From the NCBI GenBank assembly GCA_018669845.1, contig JABHSO010000192.1, positions 1 to 57,731 of the forward strand: a stretch of DNA of 57,731 nucleotides. Reading direction: 5' to 3'. The notes under the pieces are model-generated. The model saw nothing but the letters and a program-made list of their open reading frames with translations. It was not told the origin of the DNA and made no database searches. This stretch comes from Gammaproteobacteria bacterium (lineage in GTDB: Bacteria; Pseudomonadota; Gammaproteobacteria; GCA-001735895). Position numbers and translations under genes: made by a program. Shown piece by piece: positions 8,590 to 17,756 of the stretch (position 1 is its first letter; each line of letters opens with the position of its first letter).

Positions 8590-10878
8590 TTATTTACCTG
8601 CGCGGATCAATCCGCCCAGGCCCCGATCATCCAGTTGCTCTATGTAAAAATTTCTTACATCCTGAGCATCACTCATATTTTTAGTGATTGAAATAAATTC
8701 GCTGAGTTCACTCAGACTAAACGAGCGAATGACTTTTTTAGCCCGGGGTAAACTTCCGGTACTCATCGACAGACTTTCAATTCCAAGCCCCATTAATGCC
8801 ATAACACCCATCGGATCACCTGCCAGCTCACCACATACACTTACCGGAGTATTCTGACGATTAGCCCCCTGTACTATTTGCTCTAAGGCACGTAAAACTG
8901 AAGGGTGTAAGGATGAAAACAAATCAGCAACCGATTCATTATTTCGATCAACCGCCAGTAAATACTGTGTCAGATCATTGGTTCCAATAGACACGAAATC
9001 GACTAACTGACAAATTTCATCAATTTGATAAATTGATGATGGCACCTCTATCATCGCGCCGATATGAGGAAAACGTAAAGGCTCACCTAACTCTTCTTCT
9101 ATTTCATCCTTTGCCCGGTGAATCAAGATTAGAGCATCATCCAGCTCCTGTATCCCACTGATCATGGGCAATAGAATATGCAAATTATTCAGACCCACAT
9201 TGGCACGCATCATGGCTCTTACCTGAGTGATAAATATATCAGGATGATCCAGAGTGATTCGGATACCTCTCCAGCCAAGAAAAGGATTATCTTCTTTTAT
9301 CGGGAAATAACTCAGCGGCTTATCCCCACCCACATCGAGAGTTCTGAGTACCACGGGCATACCGTCAAAAGTTTTCAGTACATTTCTATAAATTCGAAAT
9401 TGCTCATCTTCACTGGGAAAGCTTTCACGAATCTGAAACGGAATTTCTGTACGATATAAACCAACACCTTCCGCACCACTTCTTAATGAAGGCGAATGGT
9501 CAGACATCAAACCAGAGTTAACGTATAAGGAAACCCTGTATCCATCGGTAGTAATGGCTGGTTTAGATTTTAATTCATTCAAGCTGTCAGTGATTTGCTC
9601 CTCTTCAGCTATATGAATTTTTAATTCATCGAGCAGATTTTGTTTTGGATCAATGTAGGCTTTACCGCTGTAACCATCTGCCACAACAACCAGACCTTCC
9701 ATTTGAGTATATGGCAGATTAGTCACACCCATAACCGCAGGAATACTTAGAGCATGCGCCAAAATAGCAACATGTGAAGCACCGGAGCCATGCTCCGAAA
9801 CTATTGCCTGTAACCCTTCCAGTGGGACACTGGCAAGATCTGTTGCAGAGATTTCCTCGCCCACCAGTACAAATTTTTGTGGATAAATTCGCTCACCTAC
9901 CTGAGTAGATAACATACGTTGTAAAACACGACGCCCAAGATCAAGAATATCGTTGGCACGTTCCGCCAGATACTCATCTTCCATGGAAGAAAAAACATCG
10001 GCATGTTCCTGTATTGTTTCACGCCAGGCAGATGGAGCCCAATGCCCTTCTTGAATACGTTTACGGGTATCTTCAATTAAAGATCCACTATCCAGCATTT
10101 GAGCATATGCTGTAAACAGCGCACATTCTTCCAACGGCAAAGATTGTTTCATGCGCTCTGCCTGGTCATACAACGATTGTTTTACCTGATCCACCGCCGC
10201 TTCAAATATTTTCACTTCATGAGTAATGTCATCTTTATCAGAAATTCGTTTATCTGCAACATTATGCAAGCTGACGCCATGATTAATTACTACAGCCTGG
10301 CCCATAGTCAAGCCTGGTGCACCGGCAACCCCGCTCAATGTACAGGAAATAGAAGCACTACGATCAGTCAATAAGCTCGCAATCTCACCGCTACTTCGTG
10401 CATGGGTAATAGCATTGGCTAACTGCGTAGCCAATGTGGTCATAAAAGCTTCATCATCACTATCAAAGGCTATCTGGGCTCGCTGCAAAACCAGTACACC
10501 AAGAATTTTACGTTGTGAAATGATTGGGATACCCATAAAAATTGGAAAAGCTTCTTCACCTGATTCTTCAAAATAGACGAAGTTTTTATGTGAACGAGCA
10601 TGATCTAGTCGTATAGGCTCTGCTTTTTCAGCCACCATACCAACAAGACCTTCCCCAATATTCAACTTGATTTGACCAACCACACCTTCATTTAAACCAC
10701 GGTTTGCCATTAAAACCAGCTGTTCTTTTTCATTCACAGCCTTGATAAAAATTGAGCAGGTATCAATCTTCAGAGCATCGATCAGGTTTTCAACAATTAT
10801 TTCGAGTGCATGCTGAATATCAGGAGCATGATCAACTTTTTTAACCAGTTTTTGGAGGGTATGAATAAGTGACGGCAT
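8590..10878 (-). CDS. ptsP: Nitrogen PTS enzyme I (PtsP, GAF domain + EI)
   Basis: First phosphotransferase of the nitrogen PTS: autophosphorylates from PEP and passes phosphate to NPr (PtsO). Residues about 1-165 form the GAF sensor domain typical of PtsP. The phospho-histidine is H369 in GSGASHVAI. The C-terminal PEP-binding barrel shows LRTLDVGGDKP and the active cysteine in PVSVCGELAGDP. At 762 aa it has full length. It lies directly downstream of rppH, as in E. coli and Pseudomonas. ptsO/ptsN are outside the window. Confidence 0.97.
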   Translation of the reverse strand: MPSLIHTLQKLVKKVDHAPDIQHALEIIVENLIDALKIDTCSIFIKAVNEKEQLVLMANRGLNEGVVGQIKLNIGEGLVGMVAEKAEPIRLDHARSHKNFVYFEESGEEAFPIFMGIPIISQRKILGVLVLQRAQIAFDSDDEAFMTTLATQLANAITHARSSGEIASLLTDRSASISCTLSGVAGAPGLTMGQAVVINHGVSLHNVADKRISDKDDITHEVKIFEAAVDQVKQSLYDQAERMKQSLPLEECALFTAYAQMLDSGSLIEDTRKRIQEGHWAPSAWRETIQEHADVFSSMEDEYLAERANDILDLGRRVLQRMLSTQVGERIYPQKFVLVGEEISATDLASVPLEGLQAIVSEHGSGASHVAILAHALSIPAVMGVTNLPYTQMEGLVVVADGYSGKAYIDPKQNLLDELKIHIAEEEQITDSLNELKSKPAITTDGYRVSLYVNSGLMSDHSPSLRSGAEGVGLYRTEIPFQIRESFPSEDEQFRIYRNVLKTFDGMPVVLRTLDVGGDKPLSYFPIKEDNPFLGWRGIRITLDHPDIFITQVRAMMRANVGLNNLHILLPMISGIQELDDALILIHRAKDEIEEELGEPLRFPHIGAMIEVPSSIYQIDEICQLVDFVSIGTNDLTQYLLAVDRNNESVADLFSSLHPSVLRALEQIVQGANRQNTPVSVCGELAGDPMGVMALMGLGIESLSMSTGSLPRAKKVIRSFSLSELSEFISITKNMSDAQDVRNFYIEQLDDRGLGGLIRAGK

Positions 10879-10896
10879 ATATCGAGTAATAGCCCC

Positions 10897-11364
10897 TTAA
10901 AGATACTTATTCAATTGCTGAAGCGCACATCGATATACACGTTTTTTGAAATAAACAACCTGATCAACAGGGTACCAGTAATCGACCCACTTCCAGCCTT
11001 CAAACTCCGGGCTATCCGTTGACTGTAGATTCACACTGCTTTCTTCTGCCGCCAGTCGCAATAAATACCATTTTTGTTTTTGCCCGATACAAACTGGCTG
11101 TGAATGCCGCCTGACCATGCGCTTTGGTAACTTATAACGTAACCAGCTACTGGTCGAAGCAATCATTTCCACATCATCATTATTCAACCCAATTTCTTCC
11201 CACAGTTCACGGTACATAGCCTGTTCAGCTGTTTCTTCCGGGTTAACGCCACCCTGCGGAAATTGCCAGGCATCCTGTCCCATTCTTTGTGCCCACAGAA
11301 GCTTTCCATGCTGATTACTCAGAATGATGCCTACATTAGCCCGGTATCCATCAGAATCAATCAC
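10897..11364 (-). CDS. rppH: RNA pyrophosphohydrolase
   Basis: Nudix hydrolase that removes pyrophosphate from the 5' end of mRNA, opening it to RNase E decay. The Nudix box spans residues 38-60 with the pattern GGVNPEE...RELWEEIGL. The start [13 protein letters not shown] is the usual RppH N-terminus, and the length (155 aa) is typical. It is co-directional with ptsP 18 bp downstream, an arrangement conserved in many gammaproteobacteria. Confidence 0.97.
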   Translation of the reverse strand: MIDSDGYRANVGIILSNQHGKLLWAQRMGQDAWQFPQGGVNPEETAEQAMYRELWEEIGLNNDDVEMIASTSSWLRYKLPKRMVRRHSQPVCIGQKQKWYLLRLAAEESSVNLQSTDSPEFEGWKWVDYWYPVDQVVYFKKRVYRCALQQLNKYL

Positions 11365-11450
11365 TTAGCTGGTTTTCCTGTTATTTAGATTAGCCTGTTA
11401 TTCTTGCATAAAATCGTTATAGTGACCAATTTATCCCTACAGACATCAAA

Positions 11451-12107
11451 ATGGCTTTAACCCTCTTCGACCTGGACAACACATTAATCACCGATGACAG
11501 TGATTATTTATGGGGACAATATCTGGTCGAAATAGGTATTGTTGATCCACTTGAATATGCAGAAAAAAACCGTCAGTTCTTTGAAGATTACGAACAGGGA
11601 CATCTGGATATTAATCAGTATCTCAAGTTTTCACTAAAACCTTTAAGCCTTCACAACATACAACAGCTAAATAATTGGCGTATAGATTACATTGACACTG
11701 TCATTCGCCCACTTGTTGCCACCGGTACTCAGAAGCTTATAGAAAAGCATCGTTCGCAAGGAGATACGTTAATGATTATTAGCGCCACCAATTTATTTAT
11801 CACCCAACCGATTGCGGACCTATTAGAAATTCCAAATATTCTTGCCACCCGTCCAGAAATTAAAAACGGCAGTTACACGGGAAACTATACCGGCACGGCA
11901 ACCTTTCAAGAAGGTAAGGTGACTGCTTTGAAAGAATGGCTTAAGGAAAACAACATGGATCTCTCAGGAAGCACTTTTTACAGTGACTCTCATAATGATT
12001 TATCATTACTTAAAATAGTTGATTACCCTGTGGCGGTAAATCCTGATGAAATTCTTCAGCAAACCGCTGAAAAGAACAACTGGCCAATTATTGACCTTAG
12101 AAACTGA
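11451..12107 (+). CDS. HAD-IB family phosphatase (SerB-like)
   Basis: Haloacid-dehalogenase phosphatase of subfamily IB (218 aa). Motif I is FDLDNTLI (nucleophile and general acid Asp), motif II is IISATN, and motif IV is YSDSHNDLSLL. This resembles TIGR01490-type hydrolases, some of which are annotated as phosphoserine or histidinol phosphatases; I cannot assign the substrate. It diverges from rppH, an arrangement I recall from Pseudomonas, and lies 21 bp before the next HAD gene. Confidence 0.88.
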   Translation: MALTLFDLDNTLITDDSDYLWGQYLVEIGIVDPLEYAEKNRQFFEDYEQGHLDINQYLKFSLKPLSLHNIQQLNNWRIDYIDTVIRPLVATGTQKLIEKHRSQGDTLMIISATNLFITQPIADLLEIPNILATRPEIKNGSYTGNYTGTATFQEGKVTALKEWLKENNMDLSGSTFYSDSHNDLSLLKIVDYPVAVNPDEILQQTAEKNNWPIIDLRN

Positions 12108-12128
12108 TCTTAAAAATAAGCATCTACT

Positions 12129-12803
12129 ATGATTGACTGGACAAATATTGATACCGTATTACTGGACATGGATGGCACCCTGCTGGATTTGAACTTTGAT
12201 AATTATTTCTGGCTGGAATACCTGCCCACACGTTATGCCGAAGAATTCGACCTGCAAGCAGATGAAGCCAAAACTCTCATCAATCAAAAAACCCAGGCTC
12301 TGGAAGGTACACTGGAATGGTATAGCACTACCTACTGGACCAAAGCACTGGGCATTGATGTCGTCGCGTTAAAACACGAAGTAAGACATCTCGTTACTGA
12401 AATGCCTTTTTGCCATGAGTTTTTAGATAGTTTAAAAGCGGCTAAAAAAGATATCGTCATGGTCACCAATGCTCACCACGACAGTCTTAATTTAAAAATG
12501 GATAAAACAGGACTTGCTCATAAATTTGATAAACTCATTACCGTGCATGAATTTTCCCTGCCCAAGGAAAATATAAAGTGCTGGTCTGAAGTGCAAAAAT
12601 TGCATCCGTTTGACCCAAAGCGCACTTTGCTGGTGGATGATAATCTGAATGTACTTAAATCCGCAGAGCTGTATGGCATTGCCAACTTACTCGCCATTTT
12701 TCAGCCGGACTCCAAAGCCCCAAAAAAAGATGTCGAACATTTTCAGGCCATTCATACCTTTGATGAAATTCTACCCGTACAAAAATCAGAGACAGCCAGA
12801 TGA
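12129..12803 (+). CDS. yrfG: HAD-family GMP/IMP nucleotidase (YrfG-like)
   Basis: HAD phosphatase matching E. coli YrfG, a purine 5'-nucleotidase. The opening DTVLLDMDGTLLDLNFDNYFW is nearly that of YrfG: it holds motif I and the characteristic NYFW segment. VMVTNAHH is motif II, and LLVDDNLNVL is motif IV. The length (224 aa) is normal. It is co-directional with the preceding HAD gene, and its stop overlaps the racemase start (ATGA). Confidence 0.9.
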   Translation: MIDWTNIDTVLLDMDGTLLDLNFDNYFWLEYLPTRYAEEFDLQADEAKTLINQKTQALEGTLEWYSTTYWTKALGIDVVALKHEVRHLVTEMPFCHEFLDSLKAAKKDIVMVTNAHHDSLNLKMDKTGLAHKFDKLITVHEFSLPKENIKCWSEVQKLHPFDPKRTLLVDDNLNVLKSAELYGIANLLAIFQPDSKAPKKDVEHFQAIHTFDEILPVQKSETAR

Positions 12804-13492
12804 AAACTATTGGCATGCTTGGCGGCATGAGCTGGCACAGCACAGCTCTTTACTATGAGTTGATCAACAAAGGAGTCCAGCAAAAAATAGGAGGCTTACA
12901 TTCAGCCAAAATCATCATGGCTAGTATCGATTTTGCAGAAATTGAAACCCTTCAGCGTAACGGAAACTGGGACAGAGCCGGGGAAATTCTGGCCGAACAT
13001 TCATTGAAATTACAACAGGCCGGTGCTGACTTTTTACTCATTTGCACCAACACCATGCACATTTCAGCCCCAATCATTCAACAACTTATCAACATTCCTT
13101 TATTACACATTGCCGATGCCACAGCAAAGGTTATATTACGGCAGGGCTACAAAACAACAGGTCTTCTCGGCACACGGTTCACCATGCAAATGGATTACTA
13201 TAAATCACGCCTGCAGCAGCAGGGTCTGAAAGTTGTAGTGCCGGATGAAAAAGAATGCGATAGAGTCAACGATGTGATTTTTGATGAACTTTGTTATGGC
13301 ACTATTAAAGATAACTCAAGGATTGATTACCTGAATATCATCAATAAGCTTGCTAAAAATGGAGCCGAGTGTGTCATTGAAGGATGTACGGAAATCACCT
13401 TACTGGTGAAACAGGTTGACACTAAAATAAAACTTTTCGATACCACTGCTATTCATGCCGATGCCGCAGTTAATTTTGCATTAGCTGAGTAA
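12800..13492 (+). CDS. Aspartate/glutamate racemase family protein
   Basis: Cofactor-independent amino-acid racemase fold (230 aa). The N-terminus MKTIGMLGGMSWHST matches the YgeA/aspartate racemase group. The two catalytic cysteines are in ICTNTMH and EGCTEITLL. The family interconverts L- and D-Asp or Glu. The YgeA branch has broad specificity, so the substrate is uncertain. It overlaps yrfG by 4 bp and is the last gene of this three-gene unit, followed by the palindromic element at 13499. Confidence 0.9.
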   Translation: MKTIGMLGGMSWHSTALYYELINKGVQQKIGGLHSAKIIMASIDFAEIETLQRNGNWDRAGEILAEHSLKLQQAGADFLLICTNTMHISAPIIQQLINIPLLHIADATAKVILRQGYKTTGLLGTRFTMQMDYYKSRLQQQGLKVVVPDEKECDRVNDVIFDELCYGTIKDNSRIDYLNIINKLAKNGAECVIEGCTEITLLVKQVDTKIKLFDTTAIHADAAVNFALAE

Positions 13493-13498
13493 ATCCGT

Positions 13499-13591
13499 GT
13501 AGGGTGCGCCGCGCGCACCATCGATTGATATCGGTACGTGCAGCACTAAACCTACATGGCTTATAGAAATGGTGCGCGCGGCGCACCCTAC
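13499..13591. repeat. GC-rich palindromic element (22-bp perfect arms)
   Basis: Perfect 22-bp inverted arms at 13499-13520 and 13570-13591 flank a 49-bp centre. The arm begins GTAGGGTGCGCCGCGCGC and is far more GC-rich than its surroundings. It sits between two convergent genes, 6 bp after the racemase stop and 11 bp before the mscS stop. Similar short GTAGGGTGCG-type palindromes are familiar as dispersed elements in many proteobacteria. It could also end transcription from both sides. Confidence 0.85.
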
Positions 13592-13602
13592 GGAGCAAAC
13601 AA

Positions 13603-14418
13603 TTACTTATCCGGCTGATGAATATCCATCTGAGGATAAGGAATAGAAATGCCTGCTTCATCAAACTTCAGCTTAACGGTTTCATTTAAATCCCACAAAA
13701 CAGCCCAGTAATCAGAAGTTTTAACCCAGGGACGGACCACAAAGTTAACCGAAGAATCAGCCAGTTCAGACACAGCTATCACCGGCTTGGGATCGGCTAG
13801 AACACGTTCATCAGCATTTACAATTTCATCCAGCATTTGCTTGGCTTTTTTCAGATCATCATCATAGCCAATGCCAAAAACCATATCGACTCGACGTGTT
13901 TCACGTGCAGAATAATTAGTAATCGTGCCACCATAAATAGAACCGTTTGGAATAATAATTTCGCGATTATCACCCGTTCGCAGAGTAGAACTAAAAATGT
14001 TAATGGTTTCTACAACTCCAGCCGTACCAGCAACTTCTACAAAATCGCCAGCCTTAAACGGACGAAAGACGATCAACATGACACCTGAAGCGAAGTTCTG
14101 TAACGAGCTTTGAAGCGCAAGACCAACTGCTAAACCGGCCGCACCTAATAAAGCGATCAGAGACGTTGTATCTACACCCAGTTGATCGAGTGCTGCAATA
14201 ACGACAAACAACAATAGAATAGTTTTAAAAATTGAAGTAACGAAATTGATTAGAATTTCATCCATCTTCGATTTTCCAAGCACTGTCCGCATGACTTTGG
14301 TCAGCGTATTGACTACCATTTTACCAATGATAAAAATCGCCAGTGCCATGGAGATATTAATCCCCCATGGAATAACGTAAGTTTCAACCAGCTTCATAAC
14401 ATCTAAATTTTCTAACAT
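13603..14418 (-). CDS. mscS: Small-conductance mechanosensitive channel (MscS family)
   Basis: Inner-membrane channel that opens under membrane tension to release solutes in hypo-osmotic shock. Three N-terminal membrane helices are visible (about residues 16-40, 58-80 and 88-115). The pore-lining helix has the Gly/Ala-rich pattern GAAGLAVGLALQSSLQNFASG, and the beta domain begins FRPFKAGDFVEV. At 271 aa it is the length of the classic short MscS. It converges on the racemase gene across the palindromic element. Confidence 0.95.
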   Translation of the reverse strand: MLENLDVMKLVETYVIPWGINISMALAIFIIGKMVVNTLTKVMRTVLGKSKMDEILINFVTSIFKTILLLFVVIAALDQLGVDTTSLIALLGAAGLAVGLALQSSLQNFASGVMLIVFRPFKAGDFVEVAGTAGVVETINIFSSTLRTGDNREIIIPNGSIYGGTITNYSARETRRVDMVFGIGYDDDLKKAKQMLDEIVNADERVLADPKPVIAVSELADSSVNFVVRPWVKTSDYWAVLWDLNETVKLKFDEAGISIPYPQMDIHQPDK

Positions 14419-14579
14419 GATTTTTCCCGTTTATATTTTTAAGTTAATGTCCTTTTCCACTCTATTCCATGAAAATAGAAAAAATCAGAGTTAAGGATAG
14501 ACGTCCATTATTTCACAACTAAATAACAGCGTAAAAAAAGCAGCGTCTTTATATACCCTGATGGTACAAAAGTCAGTAG

Positions 14580-14612
14580 AAAAGTTGTAAATAGAAACTA
14601 TTTACAACTTTT
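14580..14612. terminator. Hairpin terminator downstream of slyD
   Basis: A perfect 15-bp inverted repeat (14580-14594 and 14598-14612) with a 3-base loop, ending in CTTTT in either direction. It lies 61 bp past the slyD stop, in the 254-bp slyD-mscS gap, so it most likely ends slyD transcription (minus strand). I see no other feature in that gap beyond the mscS promoter region. Confidence 0.75.
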
Positions 14613-14672
14613 TAGGAGTGAGGTAGTCAGGTTTAGAGCAAATGCCAAACCTGATAAGTAAAGAGGGATATG

Positions 14673-15155
14673 TTAGTGATGATGTCCATCTGGGCCATGA
14701 ACATGCCCATGTTCAAGCTCAACAGACTCGGCATCTCGAATGGCCATAACTTCAACATCAAAATTTAATTCGATACCTGCCAAAGCATGATTTGAATCGA
14801 TTTTTACAGATTGATCGCTAACTTCCATGACAGTGACTGTTATTGATTCTCCATTGGGACCTTCAGCATGAAAAACCATGCCCGGCTCTATGTCCTGATC
14901 TTCCGGGAACATTTCACGGGGTACATCTTCAACCCGGGTATCGTCACGAGGCCCATAACCTTCTTCAGGTGATACTTTCACCTTGAATTTATCTCCAACT
15001 GCTTTATCAGTTAACTCTTTTTCCAGGCCTGGAATGATATTCTCTGCACCATGTAAATAAACAAAGCTGCCATCCTGAGCTTGATCGATGACTTCTCCAT
15101 CGTTGTCAGTCAATGTGTAATTTAGCGTAACAACGTGATTATCTGCAATTTTCAT
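14673..15155 (-). CDS. slyD: FKBP-type peptidyl-prolyl isomerase SlyD
   Basis: Cytoplasmic prolyl isomerase and chaperone that also binds nickel. The N-terminal FKBP half shows MKIADNHVVTLNYTL and the PPIase core GAENIIPGLEKEL; the inserted-in-flap chaperone domain follows. The His-rich tail (EHGHVHGPDGHHH) is the metal-binding tail of SlyD, shorter than in E. coli. Length is 160 aa. It stands alone with its own terminator. Confidence 0.93.
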   Translation of the reverse strand: MKIADNHVVTLNYTLTDNDGEVIDQAQDGSFVYLHGAENIIPGLEKELTDKAVGDKFKVKVSPEEGYGPRDDTRVEDVPREMFPEDQDIEPGMVFHAEGPNGESITVTVMEVSDQSVKIDSNHALAGIELNFDVEVMAIRDAESVELEHGHVHGPDGHHH

Positions 15156-15230
15156 GATATTTATGTTCTATATTTTAAAAACGCACACCATACAGAATAA
15201 AAGCAGATTAAGGTAGTGGGGATTCAGCAA

Positions 15231-16460
15231 TTAAATATTCAACATTCTTTCTACTTCTTTTATTTCCTTATTTGACTGTTTCATCAACTCTATACTCTCC
15301 TTCGGCCCCATATTCAGTTTAGTAATAGCAGGAATAGTCGTAATCGGAGGCATCAAGCTCATTTCTGTTGTTCCCATTAAACTATGATATTGAGCCACAA
15401 TAATCAGATCACATAAATCAGCAGTATCACTTTTATTTCTGAACCAGTCTTCACACTCTTCAGCCACCGTGACCATTTCCTCAGTAAAATTCCATTTATT
15501 CATCAATAAACCCGTTATCTGGGGTCTCATGACCTGAATAGTTTCTTCAATTAATTCAGGCGATGCCAGAGTTTCTTCAAATTGATCTAAATAACCGACA
15601 ATTACAATGACCCCCAGATCGTGCATTAAACCCGCCAGCATGGCCTGATCGGGATCAAACAGTCCCGTATTTTTTGCGAGTATACGACTGATAGCAGCCA
15701 CTTTTCGACTATGCTCCCATAACTTCTCCATTCTTTTAACTGCAACGCCCGATTGACTTTTAAACAGCTCATTAGCCGCATAAGCCATAACCTGTTTATA
15801 GGTCACATCCATGCCTAAACGCACAACGGCAGCCTGAAGAGTATCTGTAGACGCAACTCCCTGATAAACAGGGCTATTGGCAATTTTTATCAACTTACCG
15901 GTAATAGCAGGGTCAGTCATTATGACTCCCGCTAATTGATTTGCATCGGCATTATCATCATGAAACACCTTTTGAATTTTCTGAGCTACTTCAGGCAAAC
16001 TTGGCAAGCAGATACTGTCCGTCATGAGATCCTGATAAAGCTGAACAGTCGCAGGGTTCATGATCAATTCCCCTTCCAGAGAATGAACACTGATATCCTC
16101 ATCACCCTCTTCTGTCTGGCGGGCAAAATCATTGAGTAATTTTTTATCTATCTTCAGGTATTCGACAGTAGTTGTTGAAATTACGTCATACATACTGGGA
16201 CGAAGCTGCGCAACCGGGTTTAATTCATCCTGCTCATTAAAACTCATTGGTTTGACCGCACCATCTCTCGCGATAGTTTTGATATCTCCTTTTAGAACAA
16301 AAAGACTAAATTCATCAGCACAACCAAGTTCAATCAACTTTTGTTTTTTGTCAGCAGTTTGAACCGAAAGCCTGTTAGCCAGTGACTGTAATTGCTCATC
16401 AGTAAATTGCGCCAGGGGGCGTAAACGGCGCAGTGTGTCTAAATCGGGGGTTTGTTGCAT
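15231..16460 (-). CDS. Cyclic-nucleotide-binding-like + HDOD domain protein
   Basis: Regulatory protein (409 aa). The N-terminal ~110 residues look like a cNMP-binding beta-roll (LRPLAQFTDEQL...LFVLKGDI). Residues about 155-350 form an HDOD domain (ICLPSLPEVAQKI, DPAITGKLIKIANS, LMHDLGVIVI). HDOD is related to HD domains but lacks phosphodiesterase chemistry and takes part in signalling. No effector domain is seen, so it probably acts by protein contacts. Monocistronic. Confidence 0.88.
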   Translation of the reverse strand: MQQTPDLDTLRRLRPLAQFTDEQLQSLANRLSVQTADKKQKLIELGCADEFSLFVLKGDIKTIARDGAVKPMSFNEQDELNPVAQLRPSMYDVISTTTVEYLKIDKKLLNDFARQTEEGDEDISVHSLEGELIMNPATVQLYQDLMTDSICLPSLPEVAQKIQKVFHDDNADANQLAGVIMTDPAITGKLIKIANSPVYQGVASTDTLQAAVVRLGMDVTYKQVMAYAANELFKSQSGVAVKRMEKLWEHSRKVAAISRILAKNTGLFDPDQAMLAGLMHDLGVIVIVGYLDQFEETLASPELIEETIQVMRPQITGLLMNKWNFTEEMVTVAEECEDWFRNKSDTADLCDLIIVAQYHSLMGTTEMSLMPPITTIPAITKLNMGPKESIELMKQSNKEIKEVERMLNI

Positions 16461-16576
16461 ATAGATGACATAATTTTTATTAATACTACGCTATTTGTAT
16501 ACGCTACCGCTAAAAAGTCAACAAACAAGCTAATAATTTTAGCCTTTATTTTCACCCTGAACCTTATATCAGGTAT

Positions 16577-16996
16577 TCAAAGCGATTTATTTAATTTTAA
16601 ATAATAAGTTAATTGTTCAGTTATCAGGGATATTTGTTCTGAGTTGTATGTTTTTTCTGATTCTCGCCCCCACACAACGTCAGGCCAGTAAACATCGTCT
16701 GTTCGACGACCAATCACATGAATGTGCATTTGAGAAACCACATTACCAATAGTGGCCACATTGATTTTATCGCTGTTAAAATGTGATTTAACAAATGCTG
16801 ATAGCAGGTTCACTTGCTCACAAAGTTGCTTTTGTAATAACGAATCAAGCTGGTAAAACTCTGTTTGATTCGTGTGAGGCACTAAAATAAACCAGGCTAC
16901 TTCTGCATTACTGTGCAATAAATAGCTCAGCCCATCAGTTTCAACGATTACATGACAGTCTTTTACTAATCGCTCATCCAAAGAAAATTTGCTCAT
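16577..16996 (-). CDS. HIT family protein
   Basis: Small protein (139 aa) of the histidine-triad superfamily. The catalytic motif reads QMHIHVIGRR, with the H-x-H core. Members hydrolyse or transfer nucleotides from nucleoside phosphoramidates and dinucleotides; the substrate here is unknown. Its start overlaps the stop of the upstream barrel-protein gene by one base (TAATG), so it is translationally coupled to it, an odd pairing with no obvious functional reason. Confidence 0.88.
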   Translation of the reverse strand: MSKFSLDERLVKDCHVIVETDGLSYLLHSNAEVAWFILVPHTNQTEFYQLDSLLQKQLCEQVNLLSAFVKSHFNSDKINVATIGNVVSQMHIHVIGRRTDDVYWPDVVWGRESEKTYNSEQISLITEQLTYYLKLNKSL

Positions 16997-17541
16997 TAAA
17001 ACCCACTTGATAAAAAAATACCTAAACTACCGGCATCATCACTAAACCCCGATGTTTCATAAGTGATATCGGTATAGCGCAGACCTATTTCCAGGCCTGG
17101 CACAAAATGATAACTATATTGAAACACTAAACCCAGTGCATCATCATATTCAATTAACTCAGGGTAATATCCTGCCACATTATCACTGTACTCCGGTGAC
17201 AGATGTAAAGTCCCTCCCACACCAAACGAATGCGGCCCGGAACTACTTACCAGCATGGCATCAAATGTCATCGTACTAAAATTTGCCTGCCCATTATCGG
17301 CGAATATACTATCAGACAAATACCCCACAGAAAGCCTAATAGCTGCCGATCCATCATAGTTAACAGGGTTTTGAACCCCAACGGCAAATTTAATGCCACC
17401 CCCGGCTTCAATGCTATCAACACTATTTGTCGAGATTAATTCATTCCCACCCGCTTCAGCTGCTACCTCAAGATATAGTTCGGCATTGGCAGTATTGACA
17501 CTTAATATCACTAAAATTATGACTACGAATTGTTTATACAT
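16996..17541 (-). CDS. Small outer-membrane beta-barrel protein (YfaZ-like)
   Basis: Predicted 8-strand barrel (181 aa). The signal peptide ends at NTANA before ELYLEV. Alternating strands follow, and the C-terminal residue is Phe (FLSSGF), the barrel assembly signal. It resembles YfaZ-type gammaproteobacterial proteins of unknown function. It is coupled by TAATG to the downstream HIT gene. A 215-bp gap separates it from the divergent HxlR-type regulator. Confidence 0.65.
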   Translation of the reverse strand: MYKQFVVIILVILSVNTANAELYLEVAAEAGGNELISTNSVDSIEAGGGIKFAVGVQNPVNYDGSAAIRLSVGYLSDSIFADNGQANFSTMTFDAMLVSSSGPHSFGVGGTLHLSPEYSDNVAGYYPELIEYDDALGLVFQYSYHFVPGLEIGLRYTDITYETSGFSDDAGSLGIFLSSGF

Positions 17542-17641
17542 TTCAGATCCTCACCCATTGTTCAATTTTTTATAATTATGAACCAGTCACCTTAACCTTA
17601 AATTAATCAGGATTTCTCAGCCATTAACAATCTAGCAATTA

Positions 17642-17658
17642 AGTTTTAACTTAAAACT
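17642..17658. promoter_or_regulatory. Candidate operator upstream of the HxlR-type regulator
   Basis: A perfect 17-bp palindrome, AGTTTTAA-C-TTAAAACT, lies about 100 bp upstream of the HxlR-family gene and about 100 bp from the divergent barrel-protein gene. HxlR regulators bind as dimers to short palindromes near their own gene, so this is a plausible binding site. AT-rich palindromes also occur by chance. Confidence 0.4.
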
Positions 17659-17756
17659 AATAGAATAGGTTATGATGTCGACTGAGACTTTAGTAAAGCC
17701 CAATTTTCAGCTAGTTAACACTTGCTTTTAATCACTAATAATTAAAAATAACTATT

